From NCBI GenBank assembly GCA_902796945.1, contig CADBQR010000148.1, positions 1-38,584 on the forward strand: 38,584 nucleotides of DNA, written 5' to 3'. This document shows positions 8,270 through 14,884 of the stretch, in pieces. The stretch's first letter is position 1. The number at the start of each line of letters is the position of its first letter. The notes beneath the pieces were generated by a model, which was given only the letters and a program-made list of their open reading frames with translations, was not told the origin of the DNA and ran no database searches. The DNA comes from an uncultured Acidaminococcus sp. Its GTDB lineage: Bacteria > Bacillota > Negativicutes > Acidaminococcales > Acidaminococcaceae. The position numbers and the translations under genes were made by a program.

Positions 8270-8789
8270 GCTGACTACCCGGGACATGACACAATTGGGC
8301 ATCCTGCTGGCGGCCGCCATTGCCCTCCGCCTGGCAGAATCAACGGTGGCCTACCTGCTTCCCCTGCCAGGGGCACACCTGGGCCTGGCCAATACCGTTA
8401 CCATCATCGTCCTGTACCTGTACGGGACCCATCGGGCGGCCCTTTTCCTGACGGCCCGCGTGATCCTGACCGGATTGCTCTTTACCGGCCTTTTCTCCCC
8501 GGGATTCAATATTGGCCTGGGCGGTGCCACCCTGAGTTTTCTCACCATGGCCGTGGCCGTCACCCATAACTGGTTTTCCAGCATCGGCGTTGGCGTCTGC
8601 GGTGCCTTTTTCCATAACTGCGGACAGATTTTGGTTGCCATGGTACTGATGCGTACCACTTCCCTTCTGTCCTATCTGCCGATCCTGATTGCAATCGGCA
8701 TCCCGACCGGAATTTTTACGGGACTGCTGGCCGGGGTTTTTCTGAAGCGTTCCCCTTCCTACCGGAAAGAAGGAAATTTTCATGAATGA
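8250..8789 (+). CDS. Gx transporter family membrane protein (heptaprenyl diphosphate synthase component I-like)
   Basis: 179-aa polytopic protein of the Gx/COG4769 family, often annotated as heptaprenyl diphosphate synthase component I. About five hydrophobic helices are visible. Typical segments are AIALRLAESTVAYLLPLPGA, GLANTVTIIVLYLYG and the Gly-rich SPGFNIGLGGATLSF. The fold resembles ECF transporter S components, so it may handle a small hydrophobic or isoprenoid-linked ligand; this is not established. ATG 8250 is preceded by AAAAGGAG inside the NusG-II gene (20-bp overlap), and its 3' end overlaps the glycosylase gene by 8 bp, so translation is probably coupled. Confidence 0.85.
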   Translation: MMPSSDKLTTRDMTQLGILLAAAIALRLAESTVAYLLPLPGAHLGLANTVTIIVLYLYGTHRAALFLTARVILTGLLFTGLFSPGFNIGLGGATLSFLTMAVAVTHNWFSSIGVGVCGAFFHNCGQILVAMVLMRTTSLLSYLPILIAIGIPTGIFTGLLAGVFLKRSPSYRKEGNFHE

Positions 8790-9420
8790 TCTTAATTCTC
8801 TTGCCCACGATTTGGATAATTGCGCCAGTTGTCCGCTCCGAAAGGACTGCATTGCCCCGGTCGGCTGGTTTGGCGATTCCCACAGCCCCCTTGTCATTGT
8901 CGGGGAAGGTCCCGGCGGCGTCGAGGATGAATACGGCTGTCCCCTGATCGGGCCGAGCGGACAGCTTTTGGATAAGGCACTCTGGTCCGTCAAGATCACC
9001 AGGGAACATATCCTTACAACCAATGTCATCAAATGCCGTCCTAAAGGGAACCGGACACCGACTCCGGAAGAGGCAAAAATCTGTGCCGACAAATGGCTGA
9101 CACAGGAACTGGCCATCATTCAGCCCAAAGCCATTATTGCCTTGGGAGGCGTGGCCCTGAAATACTTCAGAGGTCCCCAGGCCCGGATTACCCAGGAACG
9201 GGGTAAATGGTTCCGCACGCCCCAGGGGTATGACGCGATTGCCACCTTTCATCCGTCCTATCTGCTGCGCCTGACCGGAAAGGCCCAGATTGCCGCCAAA
9301 TGGGATGTCTTCCACGATTTGCAGGCGGCCAGGGCCAAGGTATTGGAAACCGTGCCGGATTACCATTTTTGTTCGGATCAGCCCTATCCCCTGTTCCGCC
9401 ATTTTACAAAACGAAACTGA
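8782..9420 (+). CDS. Uracil-DNA glycosylase, family 4 (Fe-S type)
   Basis: Removes uracil from DNA, starting base-excision repair of deaminated cytosine. The N terminus has CASCPLRKDC, which supplies the first cluster ligands. Motif A is GEGPGGVEDEYGCPLIGPSG. The family-4 segment TNVIKCRPKGNRTPTPEE follows, and motif B is TFHPSYLLR. The protein is 212 aa, a usual length. ATG 8782 has GAAAGAAGG upstream inside the preceding gene. It is the last gene before a strong terminator. Its presence at the end of a redox operon is an oddity of arrangement, possibly simple co-transcription. Confidence 0.93.
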   Translation: MNDLNSLAHDLDNCASCPLRKDCIAPVGWFGDSHSPLVIVGEGPGGVEDEYGCPLIGPSGQLLDKALWSVKITREHILTTNVIKCRPKGNRTPTPEEAKICADKWLTQELAIIQPKAIIALGGVALKYFRGPQARITQERGKWFRTPQGYDAIATFHPSYLLRLTGKAQIAAKWDVFHDLQAARAKVLETVPDYHFCSDQPYPLFRHFTKRN

Positions 9421-9475
9421 AAGAGGCTGCATTGACGGGATTACCATGATCCCGCCGATGCAGGCTCTTTTTTTA
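9421..9475 (+). terminator. Rho-independent terminator closing the rnf-udg operon
   Basis: Begins directly after the glycosylase stop. Outer stem AAAGAG-g-CTGCAT pairs with ATGCAG-g-CTCTTT. An inner stem CGGGAT/ATCCCG caps it with a 7-nt loop. A run of seven T follows. Confidence 0.9.
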
Positions 9476-9533
9476 TGCCCGGTTCTCCCGATGGCATGAA
9501 CCAGTCCATCTTTTATTCTCCTTCGCTGCATTG

Positions 9534-9542
9534 TGTTACAAT
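9534..9542 (+). promoter_or_regulatory. Extended -10 promoter for the AmmeMemoRadiSam genes
   Basis: TGTTACAAT gives an extended -10 (TGn-TACAAT). No good -35 is seen. The predicted start near 9549 leaves a leader of only about 15 nt, just enough for the AGGGAG site before ATG 9564. Confidence 0.45.
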
Positions 9543-9563
9543 GATAGAAAAGGGAGTGATACC

Positions 9564-10967
9564 ATGTCGATTTTAGCTGCCTTTGCAGTTCCCCATCCGC
9601 CCATCATTCTTCCGGAAGTGGGTCATGGGGAAGAAAAAAAGATTGCCCGCACCACAGAGGCTTACCGGACGGTCATGAAACAGGCCGCAGCCCTGTGCCC
9701 TGACACGCTTGTCATCACAAGTCCCCATGCGGACAGTTATCTTGATTATTTTGCCATATCACCTGGTCCGAAGGCCTCCGGTGATTTTGGTCAATTCCGG
9801 GCTCCCCAGGTAACGATTTCAGTGCAGTATGACGCCCCACTGGCGCAGGCCATCAGCCGCGCGGCGGAGGCCGAGGAGCTGCCGGCAGGCCTGCTGGGAA
9901 CCAGGCATGATGACCTGGATCACGGAACCATGATTCCTCTTTATTTTTTCCGGCAGTTCCTTTCCCTCGACCAGGTTAAAATTGTCCGCATCGGACTCTC
10001 CGGCCTGTCCGCAGGAGCCCATTACCATCTGGGGCAGCTGATTGCCCGCTGCTCCGAAGCCCTGGGTCGACGCACCGTTTTCATTGCCAGCGGCGATCTG
10101 TCCCATAAGCTGAAAAAGGATGGGCCCTATGGTTTCGCGGCAGAAGGGCCGGTTTTCGACAAAGCCTGTATGGAAGCACTCGGCAAAGCGGATTTCCTGT
10201 CCCTTCTGACCATGGATCATGGTCTCTGTACCCGCGCCGCTGAGTGCGGCCTCCGTTCCTTCTGGATCATGGCCGGTGCCCTGGACTGCAAGGCCGTAAA
10301 GGCTGAAGCCCTGTCCCACGAGGATGTGTTTGGCGTCGGCTATGGGGTTGTCTCATTTGAAGTGATCCGTGAGGATGCAACCCGCTGCATTGGTAAAAAA
10401 CTGCGAGAAGCCGTTCTGCAATACCGGCAGGCAAAAAAGGCCGGGGAAGATGACTATGTTCGCCTGGCCCGCCACAGTGTGGAAACCTTCGTTACCACTA
10501 AAAAGCCGGCAAGCCTGCCTGGGGAGCTGCCGGCAGCCATGAAAGAGGAACGGCATGGCGCCTTTGTATCCCTCCATCTGAACGGAGAACTGCGGGGCTG
10601 CATCGGTACGATTTTGCCAACCCGGCAGAATGTGGCCGAGGAAATCCTCTATAATGGGATCGCTGCCTGCAGCGAGGATCCGCGTTTTTCCCCGGTACGG
10701 CCGGAAGAGCTGCAGGACCTGGAATACAGCGTTGATATCCTGGAGGAGCCGGAACCGGTCAGCGGCCCGGAGGAACTGGACGTCAGAAAATATGGCGTCA
10801 TTGTCCAGGCCGCATCGGATCATCGTCGTGGTCTCCTCCTGCCTGACCTGGAAGGCGTGGATACGGTGGAAAAGCAGATCCGTATTGCCCGCCAGAAAGG
10901 ACGGATCGGTGCCGCAGAACCCATTCGCCTATGGCGGTTTACCGTTACCCGTCATGGAGAAAATTGA
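9564..10967 (+). CDS. AmmeMemoRadiSam system proteins B and A fused (MEMO-like + AMMECR1)
   Basis: 467 residues from ATG 9564 (AGGGAG upstream); an earlier in-frame ATG at 9531 lacks a site. Residues about 1-260 form a MEMO1/LigB-like domain of the class III extradiol dioxygenase fold. It has His-rich segments where metal ligands are expected: AVPHPPIILPEVG, TSPHADSYLDYF, GTRHDDLDHGTMIPLYFF and ASGDLSHKL. Residues about 285-460 form an AMMECR1 domain with its invariant LRGCIGT motif and ACSEDPRFSPVRPEEL. In many genomes these are separate genes next to a radical SAM gene; here A and B are one polypeptide and the partner follows. The biochemical function of the system is not established. Confidence 0.93.
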   Translation: MSILAAFAVPHPPIILPEVGHGEEKKIARTTEAYRTVMKQAAALCPDTLVITSPHADSYLDYFAISPGPKASGDFGQFRAPQVTISVQYDAPLAQAISRAAEAEELPAGLLGTRHDDLDHGTMIPLYFFRQFLSLDQVKIVRIGLSGLSAGAHYHLGQLIARCSEALGRRTVFIASGDLSHKLKKDGPYGFAAEGPVFDKACMEALGKADFLSLLTMDHGLCTRAAECGLRSFWIMAGALDCKAVKAEALSHEDVFGVGYGVVSFEVIREDATRCIGKKLREAVLQYRQAKKAGEDDYVRLARHSVETFVTTKKPASLPGELPAAMKEERHGAFVSLHLNGELRGCIGTILPTRQNVAEEILYNGIAACSEDPRFSPVRPEELQDLEYSVDILEEPEPVSGPEELDVRKYGVIVQAASDHRRGLLLPDLEGVDTVEKQIRIARQKGRIGAAEPIRLWRFTVTRHGEN

Positions 10968-11125
10968 TTTTTAAAAGGATATCTTTGGTTTTGAGCCGTT
11001 TTTATTATCACTATAGGGGAATTATCATGTTCAGGGCAAAAACCATTGAAATGTAAAATTTAAGCCTTTTAAAGCCATTTGATGGTTTCCCTGATATCTG
11101 GATGCTCCCCGCAGAGGAGGCTGTT

Positions 11126-11965
11126 ATGGGAGAAGAAGCCCTGATCCAATGCACGCTTTGCCATCACGGCTGCCGTCTGGCACCTGGTGATGTGGGATTT
11201 TGCCGCAGCCGCACAAACCGGAATGGTACAATCAAGCCGCTGGGATACGGCTGCCTGACCAGCCTTGCCCTCGACCCCATCGAAAAAAAACCGCTGGCCC
11301 GTTTTCACCCGGGTTCCCTCATCCTGTCAGCAGGAAGCTTTGGCTGCAATTTCCGCTGTCCGTTCTGTCAGAACCACACGATTTCCCAGCGTGGAAGGGA
11401 AGTGACACAAACCTGCCTCACCCCGGCAGAGCTGGCATCCCTGGCAGTAAAACTGGCAAGGGAAGAAGGGAATGTCGGTCTCGCCTTTACCTATAATGAG
11501 CCGCTGATCAGCCTGGAATATGTACGGGACACGGCCAGTCTTATTAAAAAAGCCGGGCTCCTCGTCGTTCTGGTGACAAATGGCGGCATCCGGCCAAAAC
11601 CATTTACTACCTTGCTGCCCCTGGTCGATGCCATGAATATCGACCTTAAAGGATTTTCCAACGCCTTCTATGAATGGGTTGGCGGAAACCTGGATGATGT
11701 AAAGGAAAACATCCGGTCAGCCTGCCAGGCTGGCATTCATGTGGAGCTGACAACCCTTGTCATCCCGGGGCGGAATGACGGCCCGGATGAAATGGAAGCG
11801 GAAGCCTCATGGATTGCCTCCCTTTCCCCGACCATTCCCCTTCATTTATCCCGTTATTTTCCCCGCTGGCACTGCAGCGATCCCATGACCCCGGATGCCA
11901 CCCTGCTTGCACTGCAGCGGATTGCCAAAAGACATCTGCAGTATGTCTATCTGGGAAACTGGTAG
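11126..11965 (+). CDS. amrS: AmmeMemoRadiSam system radical SAM enzyme
   Basis: 279-residue radical SAM enzyme, the third component of the AmmeMemoRadiSam system. The start chosen is ATG 11126, preceded by AGAGGAGG at 6 nt; an upstream ATG at 11102 lacks a site. An N-terminal Cys/His-rich stretch (CTLCHHGCRLAPGDVGFC) looks like a metal-binding element. The SAM cluster motif is GCNFRCPFCQNH. TYNEPLISLEY and NIDLKGF are typical of the PflA-like subgroup, as are HVELTTLVIPG and the C-terminal HLSRYFPRW. The protein modified by this family is unknown; the fused A-B protein encoded 158 bp upstream is the obvious candidate partner. Confidence 0.93.
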   Translation: MGEEALIQCTLCHHGCRLAPGDVGFCRSRTNRNGTIKPLGYGCLTSLALDPIEKKPLARFHPGSLILSAGSFGCNFRCPFCQNHTISQRGREVTQTCLTPAELASLAVKLAREEGNVGLAFTYNEPLISLEYVRDTASLIKKAGLLVVLVTNGGIRPKPFTTLLPLVDAMNIDLKGFSNAFYEWVGGNLDDVKENIRSACQAGIHVELTTLVIPGRNDGPDEMEAEASWIASLSPTIPLHLSRYFPRWHCSDPMTPDATLLALQRIAKRHLQYVYLGNW

Positions 11966-12026
11966 GCTCCTACAAAACAGTTCCTGCTGATAAGAAGCGG
12001 TTTCTGTTATAAAGGTCGATAATGCA

Positions 12027-12061
12027 AAACAGGGACGTCGCACATTGCGACGTCCCTGTTT
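12027..12061. terminator. Bidirectional terminator between convergent amrS and histidine kinase genes
   Basis: Perfect 16-bp inverted repeat (AAACAGGGACGTCGCA and its complement) with a 3-nt loop CAT. The A/T ends supply short U-runs in both directions. It sits between the two convergent stops (11965 and 12086). Confidence 0.85.
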
Positions 12062-12085
12062 CCGTACCCGGAAATCCTTTTCTTT

Positions 12086-13540
12086 TCACCATTCCAGATA
12101 AAACGTACTTCCCACACCTTGTTTTGATTTGGCATAAGCCTTCACCTTCAGCAGCTTGGCCGCTGCGGCTACAAAAGAAAGCCCCAGCCCCAGGCCGGCA
12201 TTCTTTTTCCGGCTCCGGGACGAATCCGCCTGAAAGAGGCGGTCCCAGATCTTCTTCAGGGTTGCCGGATCCATGCCCTGCCCATCATCACCGACAGACA
12301 GGATTACATGCCCATTACGACGGAAGAGTTCCACATCAACACGGCTGCGGGTGAACTTCATGGCATTATCCAGGTAATTGACGAAAACACGCCCAAAAAG
12401 GGCCTCGTCACTCTTAACGGTAATTCCGTCTTCTATACGGACAGTCCATTCCAGTTCCTGGCTTTCAGGAATTTTTTGGTAATCTTCCAGCATGCCCTTT
12501 ACGAAACCGGATAAGTTCATCTCCCGAAGCGGTACGGTCTGTTTGTTGCCCAGCCGCGACAGTTCAAGCAGCTGGTTGATCATACGGTTCATATTCCGGG
12601 ACTGCTCAAAGACACGGGAAAATTCCTTCTTGGCCTCCTCCACATTTTCTGTATAATCCTTCCCATATTCGCTTTCCGCCATGATGACGGCGATAGGGGT
12701 CCGCAGTTCATGGGATACATCGGAAGTAAACCGTTTTTCCCGCTGCATCAGTTCATCAATCTGGTCAAGCATATGGTTCAGGGTATGACCCATCTGATGG
12801 ATTTCATCACTACCTTCACTGACGGGAAGGCGTTTGGACAGATCCCCCGTTTCGCCAATGGCCCTGGCCGCATTGCTCATGGAGGCAATGGGAGCGAAGC
12901 TCCGGCGTATGATCCGGTATCCGCCTAACGATACGAGGAGCACAAAAAAAGGCAGTATCAGGAAACACGCCAGGACCAGCGTCTGGATCCGCTCCTGGAC
13001 GCTTTCATCGGACATGACGCCCCGGACCCATAAGCGGCGCCCATATTTGCTGCCAGGAAGAAAAGGTCCCTGATTGGCCTTATCCTCGTGACTGCCCTCG
13101 GCATCGTCCTTTTTTTCCATACCGATCTGCATTTCCCGCGGCGGCCGCATCGGAATATCAGCGAAATGATAGCGATTGCCATTGACTTCAAGTGGGACGG
13201 ACCCTTCCCCAAAATGGGGTCGCTCGCTCGGAAATCCTTCTGGCAGGACGCCGTAAACAACCTCCCCTTTTTCATTGAGGACGGAGAGGTACGTGTTTTT
13301 CTGATAAATATCGAATTCCTTTTCATTGCGGGCTGCTTTTTCAACGACCTTGAGCAGCTTCTTTGAGGCCTCACGTCCTTCAAAGACATGAGCCATGCGA
13401 ACAGCCCCTATCATGAGGATGCCAAGCAGGATGGTCAGGAAGATTGTATAGTATGCCGTTACTTTAATGGTAACAGGAATACTGTCCAGTAAAACCAGGC
13501 AACGGGAATGCAGTGCTGTCCATTTACTCTTTAAGGACAT
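12086..13540 (-). CDS. Two-component sensor histidine kinase
   Basis: 484-residue membrane kinase. TM1 is about residues 27-48 and TM2 about 187-207, with a 140-residue extracytoplasmic sensor domain between them that is rich in charged residues and matches no fold I recognise. A HAMP linker follows (about 210-262), then the dimerisation domain with phospho-acceptor His277 in FTSDVSHELRTP. The ATPase domain shows the N box (VFVNYLDNAMKF), G1 (VGDDGQGMD), an F box (WDRLFQADSS) and G2 (NAGLGLGLSF). The start at 13540 lies inside the regulator gene (17-bp overlap), with GAGAGGAG upstream. The signal is unknown. Confidence 0.94.
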   Translation of the reverse strand: MSLKSKWTALHSRCLVLLDSIPVTIKVTAYYTIFLTILLGILMIGAVRMAHVFEGREASKKLLKVVEKAARNEKEFDIYQKNTYLSVLNEKGEVVYGVLPEGFPSERPHFGEGSVPLEVNGNRYHFADIPMRPPREMQIGMEKKDDAEGSHEDKANQGPFLPGSKYGRRLWVRGVMSDESVQERIQTLVLACFLILPFFVLLVSLGGYRIIRRSFAPIASMSNAARAIGETGDLSKRLPVSEGSDEIHQMGHTLNHMLDQIDELMQREKRFTSDVSHELRTPIAVIMAESEYGKDYTENVEEAKKEFSRVFEQSRNMNRMINQLLELSRLGNKQTVPLREMNLSGFVKGMLEDYQKIPESQELEWTVRIEDGITVKSDEALFGRVFVNYLDNAMKFTRSRVDVELFRRNGHVILSVGDDGQGMDPATLKKIWDRLFQADSSRSRKKNAGLGLGLSFVAAAAKLLKVKAYAKSKQGVGSTFYLEW

Positions 13541-14198
13541 AGCCGGCTCCTCTCACGGTATGCAGCAATTTGGGTTCAAAATCATTATCGATTTTCTTGC
13601 GCAGGGTCTTGATATAGACATCCACCATATTGGAAGCCCCTTCGTAAGAAAAATCCCAGGCATGTTCCAGGATCTTGTCGCGGGAAAGGACAATCCCCTG
13701 GTTGCGCAGCAGGTATTCCAGAATGGAAAACTCCTTGGGTGTCAGGGGAATTTCCCGGCCTCCCCGCGTAACCAGATGGGAACTGCCGCAAAGGGTCAGG
13801 TCCGCCAGATGCAGTTCATCCGAAATAGGACTGTTCGCAGCGGTACGGCGCAGGAGTGCCCGGATACGGGCCAGTAATTCAGAAAACTCAAAGGGCTTCA
13901 CCAGATAATCATCGCCCCCGCTGTCCAGACCCGATACCTTATCTTCCGTACTGTCACGAGCCGTCAGGAACAGGACCGGAACCTTGCTTCCGTTGCGACG
14001 AAGGGTCCTGACCATGGTCAGTCCATCCATTTCCGGCATCATGATATCAACAATCAGCAGGTCATACTCGGCCGCTTCCATGTACTGAAGCGCTTCTTTT
14101 CCGTTTTCAGCGCTGTCCACTGAATAGCCTTCAATTTTCAGCCGTTTTACAATAATCTGGTTCAGGGAGGGCTCATCTTCCACAACCAATATTTTCAT
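13524..14198 (-). CDS. OmpR/PhoB-family response regulator
   Basis: 224-residue transcription factor paired with the kinase downstream. The receiver domain has acidic residues in VVEDEPS, phospho-acceptor Asp51 (LLIVDIMMPEMDG), the Thr in FLTARDS and Lys in DYLVKPFEF. The C-terminal winged helix shows LTPKEFSILEYLLRNQG and SNMVDVYIKTLRKKID. ATG 14198 is chosen because GGAGGTGG lies 7 nt upstream; an earlier ATG would add 8 residues without a site. It is preceded by a long inverted repeat at 14241-14302 that may be a structured leader or binding site. Confidence 0.95.
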   Translation of the reverse strand: MKILVVEDEPSLNQIIVKRLKIEGYSVDSAENGKEALQYMEAAEYDLLIVDIMMPEMDGLTMVRTLRRNGSKVPVLFLTARDSTEDKVSGLDSGGDDYLVKPFEFSELLARIRALLRRTAANSPISDELHLADLTLCGSSHLVTRGGREIPLTPKEFSILEYLLRNQGIVLSRDKILEHAWDFSYEGASNMVDVYIKTLRKKIDNDFEPKLLHTVRGAGYVLKE

Positions 14199-14240
14199 TA
14201 CTGCCACCTCCGCGGATTCCAAGGGTCATCCCATCATGGA

Positions 14241-14302
14241 CATGGATTCCTAAAATCCGGTCCCTGCGTCACTGGGAACTGGTTCCCGATTTGGAATCCA
14301 TG
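14241..14302 (-). promoter_or_regulatory. Long inverted repeat ahead of the response regulator gene
   Basis: Perfect 10-bp arms CATGGATTCC (14241-14250) and GGAATCCATG (14293-14302), extended inward on the minus strand by AAATC/GATTT. Inside is a second hairpin, GGGAAC/GTTCCC (14274-14287). The element is 43 nt upstream of the regulator ATG and has no U-run, so it is not a simple terminator. It may be a structured mRNA leader or a dyad bound by the regulator. Confidence 0.45.
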
Positions 14303-14567
14303 ATCGGGATCAATGGAAAGACCCATCTTTTTTATCGTATCATAAAATCCCATCAAGGGGACAGGGTCGTCCAGCTTTGTCTTGTCAGGATAAAAGGAGC
14401 TGTCTTGAAACCTACAGGCCTGCTGAAAACTCCCCTTTTTATCCATATTCTTTACATGCATGAGGCGCTTCCGTTCAGGAAGAAAAATCCTCGCCTGATC
14501 ATGATGTGACAGGATTCATCCTATCGCATCAAAATGAAGGAACCATGAAAAACAATTCCCGGAGAGA

Positions 14568-14596
14568 TAAAAAAAATGAGACCTTGGGGAGGTCTC
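14568..14596 (-). terminator. Terminator of the candidate ncRNA
   Basis: On the minus strand a GAGACC/GGTCTC stem with a 7-nt C-rich loop is followed by A and eight T. The CCUCCC in its left arm and loop can alternatively pair with GGGAGG near the RNA 5' end, so switching is conceivable. Confidence 0.75.
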
Positions 14597-14750
14597 GGAT
14601 ATGGGGATGGCGATCCCGGCCACAGAGCCAAGATCGCCTGGGGAAAAATAGAGGACTGCGAGATAAAAAGGAGAATACGCCGGAGAGGAGTCACCTGCGC
14701 ATCTTTTTGCCAAAGTCTGGAGTAACTTCGCCTTCCTACCTCCCTCTGGC
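14568..14750 (-). ncRNA. Candidate structured non-coding RNA, 6S-like in size and layout
   Basis: An independent transcription unit of about 185 nt: TACAAT -10 box at its 5' side, no ribosome binding site or plausible frame, and an intrinsic terminator at its 3' end. The RNA can fold as a long interrupted hairpin. A closing helix pairs 14747-14752 with 14625-14630. Middle pairs are 14714-14717 with 14654-14657. A distal arm pairs 14697-14708 with 14675-14680 and 14665-14670 around a 4-nt bulge. An alternative hairpin (14609-14615 with 14632-14638) competes with the closing helix. Size and single-hairpin shape resemble 6S RNA, but I cannot confirm the family; a novel RNA or a riboswitch relic is also possible. 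Confidence 0.45.
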
Positions 14751-14754
14751 TCCT

Positions 14755-14760
14755 ATTGTA
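14755..14760 (-). promoter_or_regulatory. -10 box of the candidate ncRNA
   Basis: TACAAT on the minus strand, overlapped upstream by a second TATACT. The -35 region is weak. Predicted start is near 14748. Confidence 0.4.
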
Positions 14761-14884
14761 GTATAGAAAAATGAAGATTTCATGAAAGGCCCCTTCATTA
14801 TGGAGTGTTTTAACAGGATTTTCCCTTTTTCACCATCCGTACTGCGTTTTTACCCATAACAGCACCGCCGTCTGCAGTCCGTCC

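Larger units (their letters stand above)
14199..14884. other. Gene-poor 686-bp region with structured elements
   Basis: No protein gene is convincing here; short open frames lack ribosome binding sites. It holds the imperfect cruciform-like repeat at 14241-14302 and the candidate non-coding RNA at 14568-14750. The remaining part (14303-14567) shows only small dyads such as GATCgGGATC. The stretch 14761-14884 is AT-rich downstream of the SGNH hydrolase stop and shows no clear terminator. Confidence 0.6.

Noticed and set aside
11003-11021. TATTATCACTATAGGGG resembling the 3' half of a phage T7 promoter
   Set aside because: Only the last part matches, no phage genes are present, and the stretch is short and AT-rich.
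14234-14461. 75-codon minus-strand frame upstream of the response regulator
   Set aside because: No ribosome binding site, unremarkable composition, and its 3' part is formed by the inverted repeat at 14241-14302.
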